Below are positions 23,445-34,952 of a stretch of 64,000 nucleotides of DNA, piece after piece. The stretch spans positions 124,001-188,000 of the forward strand of contig JAJIRX010000195.1 in the NCBI GenBank assembly GCA_023853785.1. Reading direction: 5' to 3'. The notes beneath the pieces are model-generated. The model had not been told where the DNA came from. It searched no databases and worked only from the letters and a program-made list of their open reading frames with translations. Position 1 is the first letter of the stretch. Every line of letters starts with the position of its first letter. Made by a program: the position numbers and the translations under genes. This DNA is from Psilocybe azurescens. Its lineage: Eukaryota > Basidiomycota > Agaricomycetes > Agaricales > Agrocybaceae.

Positions 23445-24727
23445 CCATGGGGCATGTTTGATGCTCTTTGGTTGTAGGACTGTAGCGATATGTCCATCAA
23501 AGAAATTAAGGGGTTGTATGTAAAGAATTCGTGAAGAATAGGCACAAAAGGATCGCTATCTAGAATCATGGTTCAGTAGGTGGCCAGTAACGAGCTCTGG
23601 CGAGTATGGTCATAGATAGGGTGTTAATCAAGAGAAAGGCATTCCCACAAAAACACACACACAACATAATGGCACGTGTTTATCCCAGATCGCTGCCCAG
23701 GTTAAAACTCAACACAAGTTTCCCAACATCTAAAGCCTGGGAAGGAGTGTGCAATACTAAAACTATCGATTCCCAAGTCAGGGAGAGACATCAGAGAGAC
23801 TCTTCTCGGAAAATGTCTAAAATTGTCATACAAAATGTGGAACAGCCTAGAAGTACAATGGCAGTGCTCTTCTAATAATGTCCCAAAGTATTCTCCGCCA
23901 TGTACCAAGGTGAAAGACGCGCTTTTAAGTTCTCATTCTTCATCACGTCCAGAACTTTTAAGCCGGCTAAAATAAGACCGATGGACATCTTCCTGTCCAA
24001 CGAGCAAGATCTAGTGCAGGACCTCAATGGGCCAATCTCCAGATCCCCAGCGCGTCGTAGAACTTAGTATTATCCAGTGGTTAACAGAGTCGAGTTATGC
24101 TATACCAGAGTGACGAAGTTTAAGAAGCCGTCTTTTGTTCCTTGTGAGTGACAATCGCCTCGAAGTTTAGAAACATACCCAGCCCAGACTGAACATGGTT
24201 TGAAAAATGTGGGTTTCGTTTACCACCAGGCTCTCAGCTCTAAGCCTCGGCATGGCACGAAGAGCAACAAAGTTAATATACCAGCAAAATTGTTAAAGCA
24301 AATGTCGCTGTGCGCTGCGCAGCGTGATGCAACGATTAAATTTCATCATTCGGCATCATTTGCACGTGGTACACCGTATGAGAGCGAAATGGTCGATTTT
24401 GGGGGTAGTTGGAAAGTAGCTGAGTCGTTGTGAGTTGGAACAGGATTCCTGAGGGCCAAGAATATAGTCGGAGTCATAAAGAGTAGAGTAGAAGAGGACA
24501 AGAGGCTTTCTTTGACTATTTGGAGAGAACAATAGATACAAACAAGGCCCCTAGAGAAATTTCAACAAACCGTGACTTGCCAAGCAGTTTGCATCTTGCA
24601 TCTTGTGCTTTTTTCTCGAAATCCCCCTTTCTTCCTACTTCAACGTCGAGCAGAACGGCAACCATCCTTTTTTACGACCCCGCCGACGACAGCGACGTCC
24701 AAGCACTAAAATTTGCTGCAACTAGCG
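23445..24727. other. intergenic region
   Basis: No supported gene. The last 150 nt before the DGK1 start are pyrimidine-rich on the plus strand, consistent with a promoter. Confidence 0.4.
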
Positions 24728-26206
24728 ATGCCCTCTGTCGAGTGTGACACTGCCACCACCAACGCACACGACCCCTCAGCAAATCAAGCCCGCCGTCGTT
24801 CCCGCTCTACCCGCTCCCCTTCTCTTACACGTTCAGCAGCGGGCTCAAGAGTCTTGCCTACGTCCCCTGCTGCCAGTAAACGATCTCCTTCACCTGTTAT
24901 TAACTTCCATTCGGCATCTCTTTCGGCCGAGTCTCCAACAGGCGTCCAGAGCATTACACGGAAAGTAATCAGAAGACTAGAAGGGCTTGGACATCTCGAG
25001 ATGGTAGAAATGGACATGCCAGCCACAGAGGAAGAAGAAGAAGCTTTGACTCCCAGCGAGGAACAGGAGATAGAAACCGTTCTCTATGCCATCGGCAAAG
25101 AAGCCGTTAAGAACGTGGAAGCAGAGAATGAATCACGGAATGGGCACAGTAATGGAAATGGTCATATCAAGAAGGAAAAGGAGAAACCTGACCTAGAGAT
25201 CCCTCGAAAGGTGCTACATAGTTCAATAGGTTGGTTATCTTGCATCTTCTCTGTTATACGCTGCTTATCTTTCTCCTCTCTTAAGGCTTCTTCACTCTAT
25301 ACTTGTACGTATCAGAAGGAGACGTTAGAACTATCGTCATGGTTCTCTGGATGGCTCTTGCAATCATCGTTCCGGCCGACCTTCTTCGATTCAACTCGCG
25401 GCGGTTTGCTCGCACGTACGAAAAGTACCTCGGATTCCTAATGAGAGAAAGTGAAAAGGTGCGCTATAAACTACATTATATTTTTACTGTTCCTTATTTG
25501 TTCTTTTGTGATATTTTAGGACTCTGTGAATGGTGTCGTTTATTACATCTTAGGGGTCAACTTTGTCCTGTCATTATACCCGCAAGATGTGGCTACAGTA
25601 GCCATTTTGATGTTTGTTCTTTCCTATATTTCTTTAGCGAAGTTTACTCAAATTTTTACAGCTTGTCATGGGCAGACACAGCTGCATCTACCTTGGCCGA
25701 CTGTACGGTTCTGCAATGCGCAAACTACCCGCCAGACTGCCTATCCTCCGCCTTCCTTTGGCTCCCCGCAAGTCCTTAGTGGGATTCACAGCAGCTGCAG
25801 TTACAGGAGCTGCTATTGCTCTCGGATTCTGGGGCTATATTGCACCCATGCGTGCTGGAGGTCAAGACATTACATGGTCATGGGATGAGGGGGGTGAGGC
25901 AGGTGGCTCAAGGCACCGAACCAAAGTCTTTGGGCGGCGGTGGCGCCTTGGGACTGTTGGTCATCTCTGTCGTAGCTGGTGTTGTCAGCGGCATCGCTGA
26001 GGCTCTCGGTACGTCTATCTCGCAAATTTCCTTAATTTCCCCAAGATGCACATCCTTACTGATTATCCTCGTATTTGTCTTCATTATGACGTATTATTAG
26101 ACCTCGGATCGCTAGACGACAATCTAACACTGCCCATTATCTCGGGGGATGCATCCTCGGGTTCCTCAAGCTACTCGGAATGGCCACGTCGTGGTTCTCC
26201 TCGTGA
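24728..26206 (+). CDS. DGK1: CTP-dependent diacylglycerol kinase, Dgk1 type (frame broken by homopolymer indels)
   Basis: ER membrane enzyme phosphorylating diacylglycerol to phosphatidate with CTP, opposing lipin. Exons: 24728-25229, 25286-25458, 25520-25611, 25662-26008 and 26101-26206. A disordered Ser/Arg-rich N-terminus precedes GFFTLYLYVSEGDVRTIVMV, NGVVYYILGVNFVLSLYPQD, LSWADTAAST, GRLYGSAMRKL, PRKSLVGFTAAAVTGAAIA, GLLVISVVAGVVSGIAEAL and LGSLDDNLTLPIISGG(CILGFLKLLGM), the conserved Dgk1 order. Three 1-nt indels interrupt the frame: one T short at 25693-25694 (expected DTAASTFGRL), one G extra at 25889-25894, and one G short at 26144-26148. All are in homopolymers, all flanking codons are conserved, so sequence errors are likelier than decay. 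The ATG at 24728 is the first in frame. Confidence 0.85.
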
Positions 26207-28532
26207 CGTCGCTAATCTCTTTCTCAGTTCTCCTTTTGCTATTCTCGTCATCATGAATGTTACCCCGGACCCGAACTCTACCTATCCTCCATTTAGTGCC
26301 CCAACTAGCAATCTGCCCAACTGACCGACCGCTTCACTGCTATTTATATCTTTCACGACTTCCGCGGAATTTAGACCTGGAACGCCTTTTTTTGTTTGTT
26401 TTTCTTCTTCCTATAATACCTTAATGACCGCTGCCTACTCGGCAAATTATCATCGCGCCCTGTCGTCCATTCAAATCGGCATCATATTATTGGGTTTACC
26501 TGGACTTATCGGCATTCTGCGCCATTACGACTAACGACTATCCACTACACACATACTCACCGCCATCGCATCGTTACCCTTCTGCGCTATACCTATGACG
26601 TTTCTTGCTCCGCCCCCGACTTCCCCTTTCGTCACTCGCGTGTCCCATTAGAATCTGTTTTTTTTCGAATGACGCGATCCATTGTGCATGTATAATCATT
26701 CAAGAGATCCGACAGATTCGAAAAACGGACTTTTGGTTTTGACTTCTTGACATTTTTTATTTCATTTTCCCTTAACCTGTTTCCCTAGTTTACCTTCTAA
26801 CTACTCTGTGTCCCCTGTTGTTCTTTCGGCTCTGCAATCATATATTTTGGAATACTTTTCGTTCACTTGGGAATGCTCTGGTCACGTCGTGCGCAAGTAA
26901 GGATTTGATTTTTTCTAGTTCTCTCTTTGCTTTAGAGACCAGGTTTACGCTCGATGGTACTCTATCTCGTTCATGAGGCCTTGGACTCTTTCCAGGCGAC
27001 GGTAACTTACCGCGGCTATAGCGATAGCGGTATGTATGCGTTATTTCTGTAAATGTATAAATGGGCCTATGATGACTTCTTCGCACCTAGGTAATCGGCG
27101 TGAAAGCTTGAAAATCAGAGTTTCCTTCCGCCCGCGGGGAGCTTTTCTTGACAGCCATGAGTAATGCAAAGAACTCAGGGACGATGCATCAAAATCAAGA
27201 AGCCGCGCGCACTGGATTTAGGATTGCTTCTTCGTTTGTGGGTCCCGAATATTCCGGGGAGCAGGCAATCTATGTCGTCAAGTCTTGTATTTTCTTCTTG
27301 AATTCCAGCGGTTGGCGACTGCAGTGACTTTGAATCAGAAAAGAGCCGTTGTGTGGATAGATCAGTGCTTCTAAAATATCGACACGGTGCAAGCAATACG
27401 CACTTTGATGCATGTAAAGCGGTTGTATCAAGGGCTCAGGATAAATTATGGAAATCAGGCCGTCCTTATTCGACCAAGTGCCGGAATCAAATCACAACAG
27501 TTGTAACAGGCTTTTCTGACCGAATCCCGTACGTGCCCGTTACGTCGCACAGTTTATCACGTCCTCTTCGCCTGTTTCCTTTTTCAGACGATTACACAGA
27601 ACAACATTGTGGAACGAATGTCAAGCGCAAAAATCTATGTATTCTGGATCGCCCTTCGTTATCTGCAATATTTGACGAGAGAGCATTGCCTGGAGACCCT
27701 GCCTTTGTGATTCCATATCCTCCACAAATGTCTTTGAATGTCGCTCGAATCCTTCCCTCGTTCTTCCATTTTTGATGAACTCAATTCTGACATACAGTGC
27801 GTGTCCTGAAGATGCTTCTCTTCCACATAATGGCGGATCCGAATGTGATTGTTTCCCTTTTTGAATACTGGAGTACCCTCTGTGTGCCGTCTCCCTTCTT
27901 GAACCTGGAATACTTTTTGTCTCGTAGCGGAAAATGCGAAACCTATTCGTTGCGACTGTACCGTATTCTCTTGAACTACTCGTGACTCGACTCAAGCAAA
28001 TGGATAGGTGCATTCACAGGCATATATGGACCTAAAACATCCGCACTGACCATGCATTAAGTTTCAACTTTCTACATAGGTACCGATCAGGGAGAAGAAA
28101 CTTATACTTGGCCAGGAACTGTCTCCTTGGAAGTTCTCTACGAACAAGCTACTGGCCTCATGAAAGTGATAAAGTGGCTACTGGTAATGCAAGTCAAAGT
28201 TCATCCGAATTGTTCATTTCCTTTTCCTCTCGATTATTGATACTGGCAACAAGACTTTTTCTGCACTCGCAACATCTTCCCTGCTTCGAGGACATTCCGA
28301 CTACAACTTTCACTCTACAAATCTTTTTTGCGCTCAGTGTACTCTTCTCTTCGCGTGGATACCAGTCTCCTCATTTTCTTCCTTTCATCAAATCTTGATA
28401 CTGTCAACAAATCTAGCTCTGAACTCGTGGTATCTTTCCCCTGCCTGAAACCGTTCTAGTCCCTCGTTTCTTTCCCCTCGAAAATCTGTCGCCCACCGAA
28501 ACTTGCTCTGGAACCATATCATCGTCGTCAAG
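26207..28532. other. long intergenic region
   Basis: About 2.3 kb without a gene I can support. Minus-strand frames at 26838-27086 and 27621-28013 (130 codons) lack domains and splice logic. The first 400 nt are pyrimidine-rich, probably the DGK1 3' untranslated region. Confidence 0.4.
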
Positions 28533-30114
28533 ATGCGGCCAAAACCTCCTGCCCCTCGAAACAGTCGAGTAATAAACACCAAGATTATCAATCTCAAAAA
28601 ACTTACGAAGGAGTATGCCTCCGGTGGCTTGAAGGCTATGATCTCCAAAAGAAAGGGGTACGTAGTGAACGTATCACTCGACACCTCATTCTTTGCTGTG
28701 CGCTTATGCATTACCGTCTTCTTGCACGATAGTAAAAAGCCAAAAAGACCGCCCAAGCACCTGATCGAAAGTCGGTCGCTCTCCGAGAAATTATGCAACA
28801 TAAATCGAAATACGGGACACCTACAATCTTGGAAGAGTAAATGCCGCATAGTAACCTGGTCTCTTGTCCTCGCCTGATAAAATTCTCCTCCAACAGAAGT
28901 TCGAAACAGCTGATCCGCGAAGGAAGGGCATTCATCCGCCACATCGTCTCCAAAGATAAACTGTCGCATAAACAAGTGGCGTTGGCGCTCTCCACGAACA
29001 CGGAGGCTGTCAAGCGGGTTAAAAAGAACGAGTACGGGAAGATTTTGGACGATCTCGACGAAGATAAAGACATCTGCTATAGATATCCTACTCATGTCAA
29101 GAAGATCGACAATTGGGTTAGTAAATTTGTAATGATATCAAGATTATTGCGACCTGTCTGGCTGACAGAGGATATCGCACTTTTTTTATCTTTTAAAGAT
29201 CAGCAAGATTGAAAACACAGCCGAGCATCCTTCACCTCAGAAAAGGGTAAAAATCAAAAAGCCCAAAATGGTTGAGTTGAATCATTTATCGCCTGCTTTG
29301 AATCCAGGAAAGCTTACATATACACTCTCTTTCGACATAATAGAGAATCAAACGCGAGCATAAGACGCCAGAAGAAGAGGAAGAAGATGAAGATGACTCG
29401 GACTCGGACGATATGGACAACAACGCTTTTGTATCGGTCAAGGCCGTGCCTGGAGTGGAGGATGCCTTTGAGAACGACTCCGAGGACGAGGACGAGCAGA
29501 GCTCTTCAGAAGACGAGGTTTGTTTTATAGTTAGTAAATGACCAATAGATCCCAAGTCCCTTTATATTTCGAGCGCCTTACTCATGTTATTCACGTACAG
29601 GGTCAAACACGATCGAAGACTCCCGCTGTCAAGATGCAGCACCCCGGAGTCTGCAAGGACCGCCAAAAGGTACGCCCCCTTTAAACCAGCGTTATTGATT
29701 TAGATATTGAACACCGAAGTTAGACTCCTCGATTTGTATGCATACCTCCTACTCCTCCAGCGTCAGGCAGCGGCAGCCCCAAAAAGTCAAAGAAAAGGAA
29801 AGCCCAGAAGAGCACCCCTTCGAACGGATCCCCCAAAAGCCAAACGACGAAGGGTTGGGGCGCCTACAGACGCGGATCGAGTGACCAAATTTTTCCAAGC
29901 CCTGGACTACCTCCCAGGTTATGTGCAAGAATTGATAGCTCAAGGCCTTGGGGCCAAAGAGTTGTTGTTTCTACGAGGGAGGAATGAGAAGAAAGTCACT
30001 AAACACCTACAGGCCATTTCGCCATTAAAGGAGTATCCGGTCAAAGTAGAATTTTTGGTGCAGATCATAAGTTCGGCGAAGGCAAAGCACTGGGACATGT
30101 TATATGACGATTAA
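28533..30114 (+). CDS. hypothetical acidic/basic nuclear-type protein, multi-exon
   Basis: Unknown function. Coding blocks in order: 28533-28660 (basic, RPKPPAPRNSRVI); a block around 28745-28830 (DRKSVALREIMQHKSKYGTP); 28899-29116 beginning SSKQLIREGRAFIRHIVSKD and including SHKQVALALSTNTEAVKRVK, which resembles a helix-turn-helix; small exons at 29200-29250; an acidic exon at 29341-29517 (EEEEEDEDDSDSDDMD ... EDEDEQSSSEDE); 29602-29670; and a final exon ending 30114 with KAKRRRV (a possible nuclear localisation signal) and a helical C-terminal domain (FFQALDYLPGYVQELIAQGL) that has the length and pattern of a SAM-like fold. Alternating acidic and basic tracts suggest a chromatin-associated protein, as inference. 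The join between the first two blocks is unresolved, and the total number of exons is uncertain. Confidence 0.5.
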
Positions 30115-30326
30115 GTTGCGGCGACAGGACTTCAGACGTTGCGCAGGACAATACGAATTATTTAAACTTGTATTTTTCCTTAGGCGACGTTTCAATCTTT
30201 ATTTTTCTAGAAGACAGATGAGTTATCCAGTTGACTAAGCTTTCATGGTTTCTTCAGAAGAAGTGCGGGAGAGGCATTGGTTGATGACATTGACTAGGTG
30301 TGGAACATCAAATAGGTACGAAGCAT

Positions 30327-31053
30327 CTAGTACACGTATCCGAGGAGCTTTCCTCCAACGTTCTTGCGACGAGCCTCCTCGTGGTCGAGGATACCAGAAG
30401 AAGTGGTCTGCATATTTTATCAGCAATGAATACAAGCCCATGGAAGAATATACATACGAGGATGATGATTCCGAATCCTCTAGCGGGGAGGAGCAGATTG
30501 ACCCAAGACTCGATCTGGCTGTGCTGGATGTTGAATCGGGGGAGATGACACCAGTTTTGTTGAGACGTCCGTTGAGTTGGACGACGATTTTGCCTGAGCG
30601 ATGGTCATCGATGATCTCGAACTCGCCGATGTAACCTGGGTATGAGTATCAGTATGAGAAAAACAAGGTTATAAAACAAATTAGAAAAATGTGGACTCGT
30701 CAGTGAACTCATGTCCATAGATATTGTAGACACATGCTATTTGGTTTCAGAGACCAGAGATTGATTTTTCGGAGACTTAAAACGAAGCACGCGTAGAATT
30801 GACCGCGTTTTCCGTAGTTATACCCCGAGATGGCAAACCGACAAATAGAAAAGAGGATAAGGATGCTCACCGTGACGCTGCATTACGCTCAAGAACTTGA
30901 CGACGACTTTGGAGGAGGGGCGGATGAGCACCTGACGCTTTCCACGGCGCTCGGCGTTGACGATGTTGTTCAAGCAGTCATTCTAGACGAAACTGAGAGG
31001 TCACTCTGACCAGGAAAAAGCATAAAACTCACGAGGACGGATACGCGGACCAT
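30327..31053 (-). CDS. RPS22: 40S ribosomal protein S22 (uS8), 4 exons
   Basis: Small-subunit protein uS8. Exons (minus): 31053-31033, 30982-30871, 30635-30458 and 30407-30327. Translation starts [20 protein letters not shown], then [57 protein letters not shown] and ends GGKLLGYVY, essentially invariant in eukaryotes. In exon 3 the frame slips at 30538-30542: five C on the coding strand where six are needed for VISPRFNI. With that C the protein is 130 residues, the standard length. Because the gene is essential and otherwise perfect, this is almost certainly a sequence error. The second intron (30636-30870, 235 nt) is four times longer than the others and may host a snoRNA. Divergently transcribed from RPS17. 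Confidence 0.97.
30687..30839 (-). ncRNA. candidate H/ACA snoRNA in RPS22 intron 2
   Basis: Within the 235-nt intron the minus strand shows a segment bounded by GGTTT...AAACC (possible first hairpin, with an inner CGCG...CGCG stem), followed at once by ATAGCA, which fits the box H pattern ANANNA, then a hairpin with GGAC...GTCC pairing and an ACA just after it. In budding yeast an RPS22B intron encodes the H/ACA RNA snR44, so the host gene fits. The second hairpin is short and I have not matched a guide sequence; this is tentative. Confidence 0.3.
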
Positions 31054-31393
31054 TTTTGAATTTTAGGGTGCTGAAAGACGGAAAGTAAGCAAGATTCCAG
31101 AGCCCAGAATGAGTGTCGTGCTACGGAAAGCGCGAGTCAAGCAGGCTTGAGAAAGAAAGAGGAAAAAACCTTGAAGAGCGACGGCGACGACGACGATGAC
31201 GGGTGGTGAGCTGCAAATACGCAAATTCAGTAATAGTCTGGGGTATGCCCATATTTGGCAATTTGTGTGGCTGAACTGTACAGGACTAAACCAGCCACCC
31301 CGGGATTTGCCGGCGCGTGCTTGCCAGTCTCCTGGTCAGTTTTCCGCCCGCCGTCAAGACCACTCTCCTCAACGTCAAGTCGCTTATTTCACC
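31054..31393. promoter_or_regulatory. bidirectional promoter region of RPS22 and RPS17
   Basis: The start codons of the two ribosomal protein genes lie 340 nt apart on opposite strands, so this interval must carry both promoters and 5' untranslated regions. Coordinated expression of two 40S subunits follows naturally. A C-rich stretch GCCACCCCGGGATTTGCCGGCG is present near 31294-31315. No specific factor site is claimed. Confidence 0.75.
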
Positions 31394-32058
31394 ATGGTGC
31401 ATACTGTTCATGTCCGTGCGCAACAGCCAGAAACGCTGACAGTATGATTTAGGGTCGCGTTCGCACGAAAACCACCAAGAGGGCATCCCGAGTCCTCATC
31501 GAAAAATAGTGAGTAAGGCCCCAGAATTCATTAGCTGGATATCACCTTATTGCGGCATATATCAGCTACCCCCGCTTGACCCTCGATTTCCACACCAACA
31601 AGCGCATTATCGATGAAGTCGTGCGTATATGCGCCCAAAACTCAAGTTGCATCTACTTAGGCTGATTCGGTTGGGTTCAATTATTAGGCTGTTGTTCCTT
31701 CCAAGCGTCTCCGCAACAAAATCTCGGGATTCACCACCCACTTGATGAAGCGTATCCAGCGTGGTCCCGTCCGTGGTATCTCATTCAAGCTCCAGGAGGA
31801 GGAGCGTGAGCGCAAGGACAATTACGTTCCCGAAGTCTCAGCTCTCGACACAGCCGCTGGTCTCGAGGTTGACCCTGATACCAAGGTGCGTCACTGCCTT
31901 TAACTAATAGGCCATTTGGCTAATTGAAATCCAAGGCTCTCCTTGACTCGTTGAACTTCGATTCCATCGCCGTCAACGTTATCGTCCCCGTCCTCGCCGT
32001 CCCCGAGCGTGGCCCCCGCCGCACCCAGAGGACCGTCCCAGGCGCCGCCCGCACATGA
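31394..32058 (+). CDS. RPS17: 40S ribosomal protein S17 (eS17), 5 exons
   Basis: Small-subunit protein eS17, 144 residues, the normal length. Exons: 31394-31396 (only the ATG), 31453-31508, 31566-31620, 31688-31885 and 31936-32058; total 435 nt with all phases matching and no frame break. The product starts [20 protein letters not shown], continues [69 protein letters not shown] and ends in a basic tail [14 protein letters not shown]. The start codon standing alone as a 3-nt coding exon before the first intron is common for fungal ribosomal protein genes. Confidence 0.98.
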
Positions 32059-32492
32059 TTTATTCCCTTTCTTCTGGCGACTTCGACACCCTCTCTTGTT
32101 TGATTCTCATTGACTTCGTCCCCTCACACAACACTTTGGGTAGGGTAGGCATATATGGGACGGTCTTAGACTATAGAGGGAATAGTCAGCGTATGATGAT
32201 CCCATATGCAATTCTATGCTTTGCCATGTATTCATTCACACCAATTTTGCACGCATCCCAAGAGAGAGTGACCCTGCTTCGTTTGTGCCTATTTAAGTTA
32301 CTCCAGACCACTGTTTCTTGATTCTGAAGCGTTTTTTCTGTTCCCACACAACTGCATGGAAGGCTCGTAATATCTGATTCTTTATCTAGTTCGCTGCCTT
32401 GCGAATCGCATTTTGATATCTCGTCTGTCGGCCCGTGAATGAAACAATATTTTAATTACACGATATCCGGTCTTCATTTGCAACCGTCAACC
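32059..32492. other. intergenic region (RPS17 3' end to next promoter)
   Basis: No coding sequence. T-rich stretches near 32060-32120 likely belong to the RPS17 3' untranslated region. Confidence 0.5.
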
Positions 32493-32916
32493 ATGAGCGA
32501 CTCTCATAGAAATGTGGACACCAAAAATGATTCCTTCCAGCTTTACGATCTGCGAGTAGAAGTGATATGTCCTCCTGGGGAACGCATCCTGTGTGGTGCA
32601 AAGGCAGGCGATCACTTCACTCTTGAAGGGGAAATGCTCCATCTTCCACCAGGCCAGGGATTCTCCATCTACTCACTGGGTAGGCATCACATCCAAGTCT
32701 CTAACACTGTTTTAAATATGTATACCGACTTGCGCAGCGGCGGTTCTTCCACTTTTAGCAGCAAAACAAAGGGCAACTCATCCCAACGACTGGATGACCA
32801 CCGATGGAGAGATCGCCTGTCCTGATCCCCACTGCAAATCACGATTGAAGGTTGAGAGAACTGGGCTGCGCACGTTCAGACATTCCGAGGTCACCGTCGT
32901 CCCCCTTGATAAATAG
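32493..32916 (+). CDS. TIGR04076-family protein, 2 exons
   Basis: A 121-residue protein from exons 32493-32679 and 32738-32916, phase consistent. The start region gives YDLRVEVICPPGERILCGAK, then GDHFTLEGEMLHLPPGQGFS, and after the intron LPLLAAKQRATHPNDWMTTD, IACPDPHCKSRLKVERTG and FRHSEVTVVPL. This matches the small TIGR04076 family found in bacteria and fungi, whose function is unknown. Conserved cysteines (CGAK, CPDPHC) hint at a metal or redox role (inference). An in-frame upstream ATG at 32439 would add 18 residues; I prefer 32493 because the added residues look non-conserved. Confidence 0.85.
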
Positions 32917-34025
32917 GTCTTCTTGAACATGGCTAAGGGAATGTTCAGGGTCTTTTTAGGTGAGAGACGACCCTGAAGCAACCGCGCGATGGCTCAAGTT
33001 GACGATAAGATTCTTTTGATAGGTGTATCATTTCATTATGTGATTATCCGTGGTGAATGGTATATGTTGTGTTCCACTGCGATATCCTTCGGAACGTTGG
33101 AACCGAATTCCCTCGTTCTTATTCTGTCTGGCTTCTACAACGATGCTAAAGACGATAAAAGAAGGATAGTTGTGCCGCCGGTTAACCTCGTCATTTGGTA
33201 CTAAATGGTGCTATTTTAAAAATAAAAGGCTTCAATTGAACAAGACGCTTGAGATGCGTCGAGAACCCTCGCAATACGATAGTCGATGTCAATCTCGGTA
33301 AAGTTGCTGCTCCTTTTATACTCATCTCTCGCACTGAAATCCTGATGCCCTTTGACCATGAACACGACTCGTTGGTGAAAACTGTGAATTTGATTGTGTG
33401 GGGTGGCGTATGACAATCCCCCGAGCGTTTCGGTTGTTCTACGGGAATGCGGGCCATAACCAACGTTCAGTTTGCTTGAGTATAGAGGAGGTATCTCTTT
33501 TCGGCAGATTAGATCATCTTGCGCTCTCGTTACTTTTAGTAATGTCTACGAAAACATCAAAATCACGATCGCACGGGTAGCCAAGACCCCATCATCACCA
33601 CGAACTATCATCGGTTGTTGTTCAAATACTACTTTATCATCGCCTTGGGCCGCGGAGACTGTGATTATGAACAAGAGGGCAAAGAAAGAAGGAGTTTATT
33701 TAAATAGTGATATCGCGTTTTTGCTTGCCACCTCCAACGCCGTTCCACGGAGTGCACACTGCACGCAGGCGGACATGCGCGGAGGAGTCCATGAGCGTCG
33801 GCATTCCGTGTTAAAATAAATTCTCTGGGTGTGAATGTGTACTAGTTACATGACTGATCGTACCCGGGGACTGGTAGCTGCGGCCTTTCGATAGGTGTCC
33901 GAAAATGAACGTCCAATGCTTTTCTATTGCTCTTATAATAATATACAAATGATGGTGAGATACATGAGAGTGTGCGAGAACGATGCTGAGGGAATATGAG
34001 GCTAAAGCTTCCAGAAGCAAGTTTA
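32917..34025. other. intergenic region
   Basis: No supported gene; a 115-codon plus-strand frame at 33472-33819 has no recognisable features and begins at a non-ATG-like context. Confidence 0.4.
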
Positions 34026-34952
34026 TCACAGCCTCGACAGAACAGGCTGCATCTTGTTGAGGAACGCCGATGCTATCATACGCCCACTATTTTTGTCAAG
34101 TATCTGTCGTAGCAAGGCGGTCAGGAATGCAGAAATGGAGAATAAGGGGATTGAATCGTTATCTAACCTCGCACCGAGATGACATCACACGCCCGCCCAA
34201 AGCGATAGATGTGCTTACGATCTGCAGAATAGTCCCTCTACGAATAAAGAGAAAAAGGTTAAGCACGTCTCGAGCAAGGAGATGAAGAACTACCGAGGAG
34301 CTGGAGAGTGGAAAAGGACATTCATGGACTGTGTAACTCCGACGCCGTTCGCGTCTTGGATCAGTCCAAGGACGACCAGCGGTGTGGCACAACAACTATG
34401 GCGCGTCGAACGTCCGAATCAGCCGCATGAAACTCGTGAGATGATAACGAAGAAGCGCCTCACTTGTCTATTAGATATGCGACGCAGCCCCATGCAGCAT
34501 CCCAGCGCCATTTAGCATGTCTATAAATTGCCCAAACATTTTATTAAAAGACTGTCCCTGGATCGGATAATTGGAGTATGTTATTACTCACGTTTTGTCA
34601 CCTCGATCTCTGCCGTGGTGGTGGCCTCCAATCGTCCCTGCCGCTCCAGTTTTCTGTTCACGTTCACGTCGGTGAATTTGACCGACTTCCCGACTTTGAA
34701 TCCAAAGCAGCCTTCCTCGCCGACGCCATAACACATGAAGGTGTTGTAGTTCAGCTGTTTCACGTAGTCTGGGGCGTTCCCGCCAATATATGAGGCGTGA
34801 CCGTGGTGGGGTAGAGACGCCGGATCAACCCAAGCTTTGACTGGCTCAGGCGGCGGTGGAGGGTTGGAGATAATATCATGAGACTGGAGAGTGGCTGACA
34901 AGGCAGAGGAGAGTGACGACGAGGTGGTTGTCGATAATTGTCTGGAAGACAT
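34026..34952 (-). CDS. hotdog-fold (4HBT/PaaI-like) acyl-CoA thioesterase, 5 exons
   Basis: Likely hydrolyses acyl-CoA or a related thioester. Exons (minus): 34952-34592, 34520-34464, 34395-34294, 34237-34168 and 34103-34026. The N-terminus is Ser/Arg-rich (MSSRQLSTTTSSSLSSALSA), possibly a mitochondrial presequence. The hotdog core has KHMLNGAGMLHGAA, (A)YLIDNCCATPLVVLGL, VGVTQSMNVLFHSPAPRG and ALGGRVMSSRCEV, and ends with GRMIASAFLNKMQPVLSRL. The HG...D arrangement matches fungal PaaI-like enzymes. Exon 2 is one base short: phase and the HGGxxAYLID motif both ask for an additional base around 34478-34484. Other phases are exact. Confidence 0.85.

Noticed and set aside
27621..28013. 130-codon minus-strand frame in the 26-28.5 kb gap
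   Set aside because: No family resemblance, and an overlapping plus-strand frame of similar size makes chance likely.
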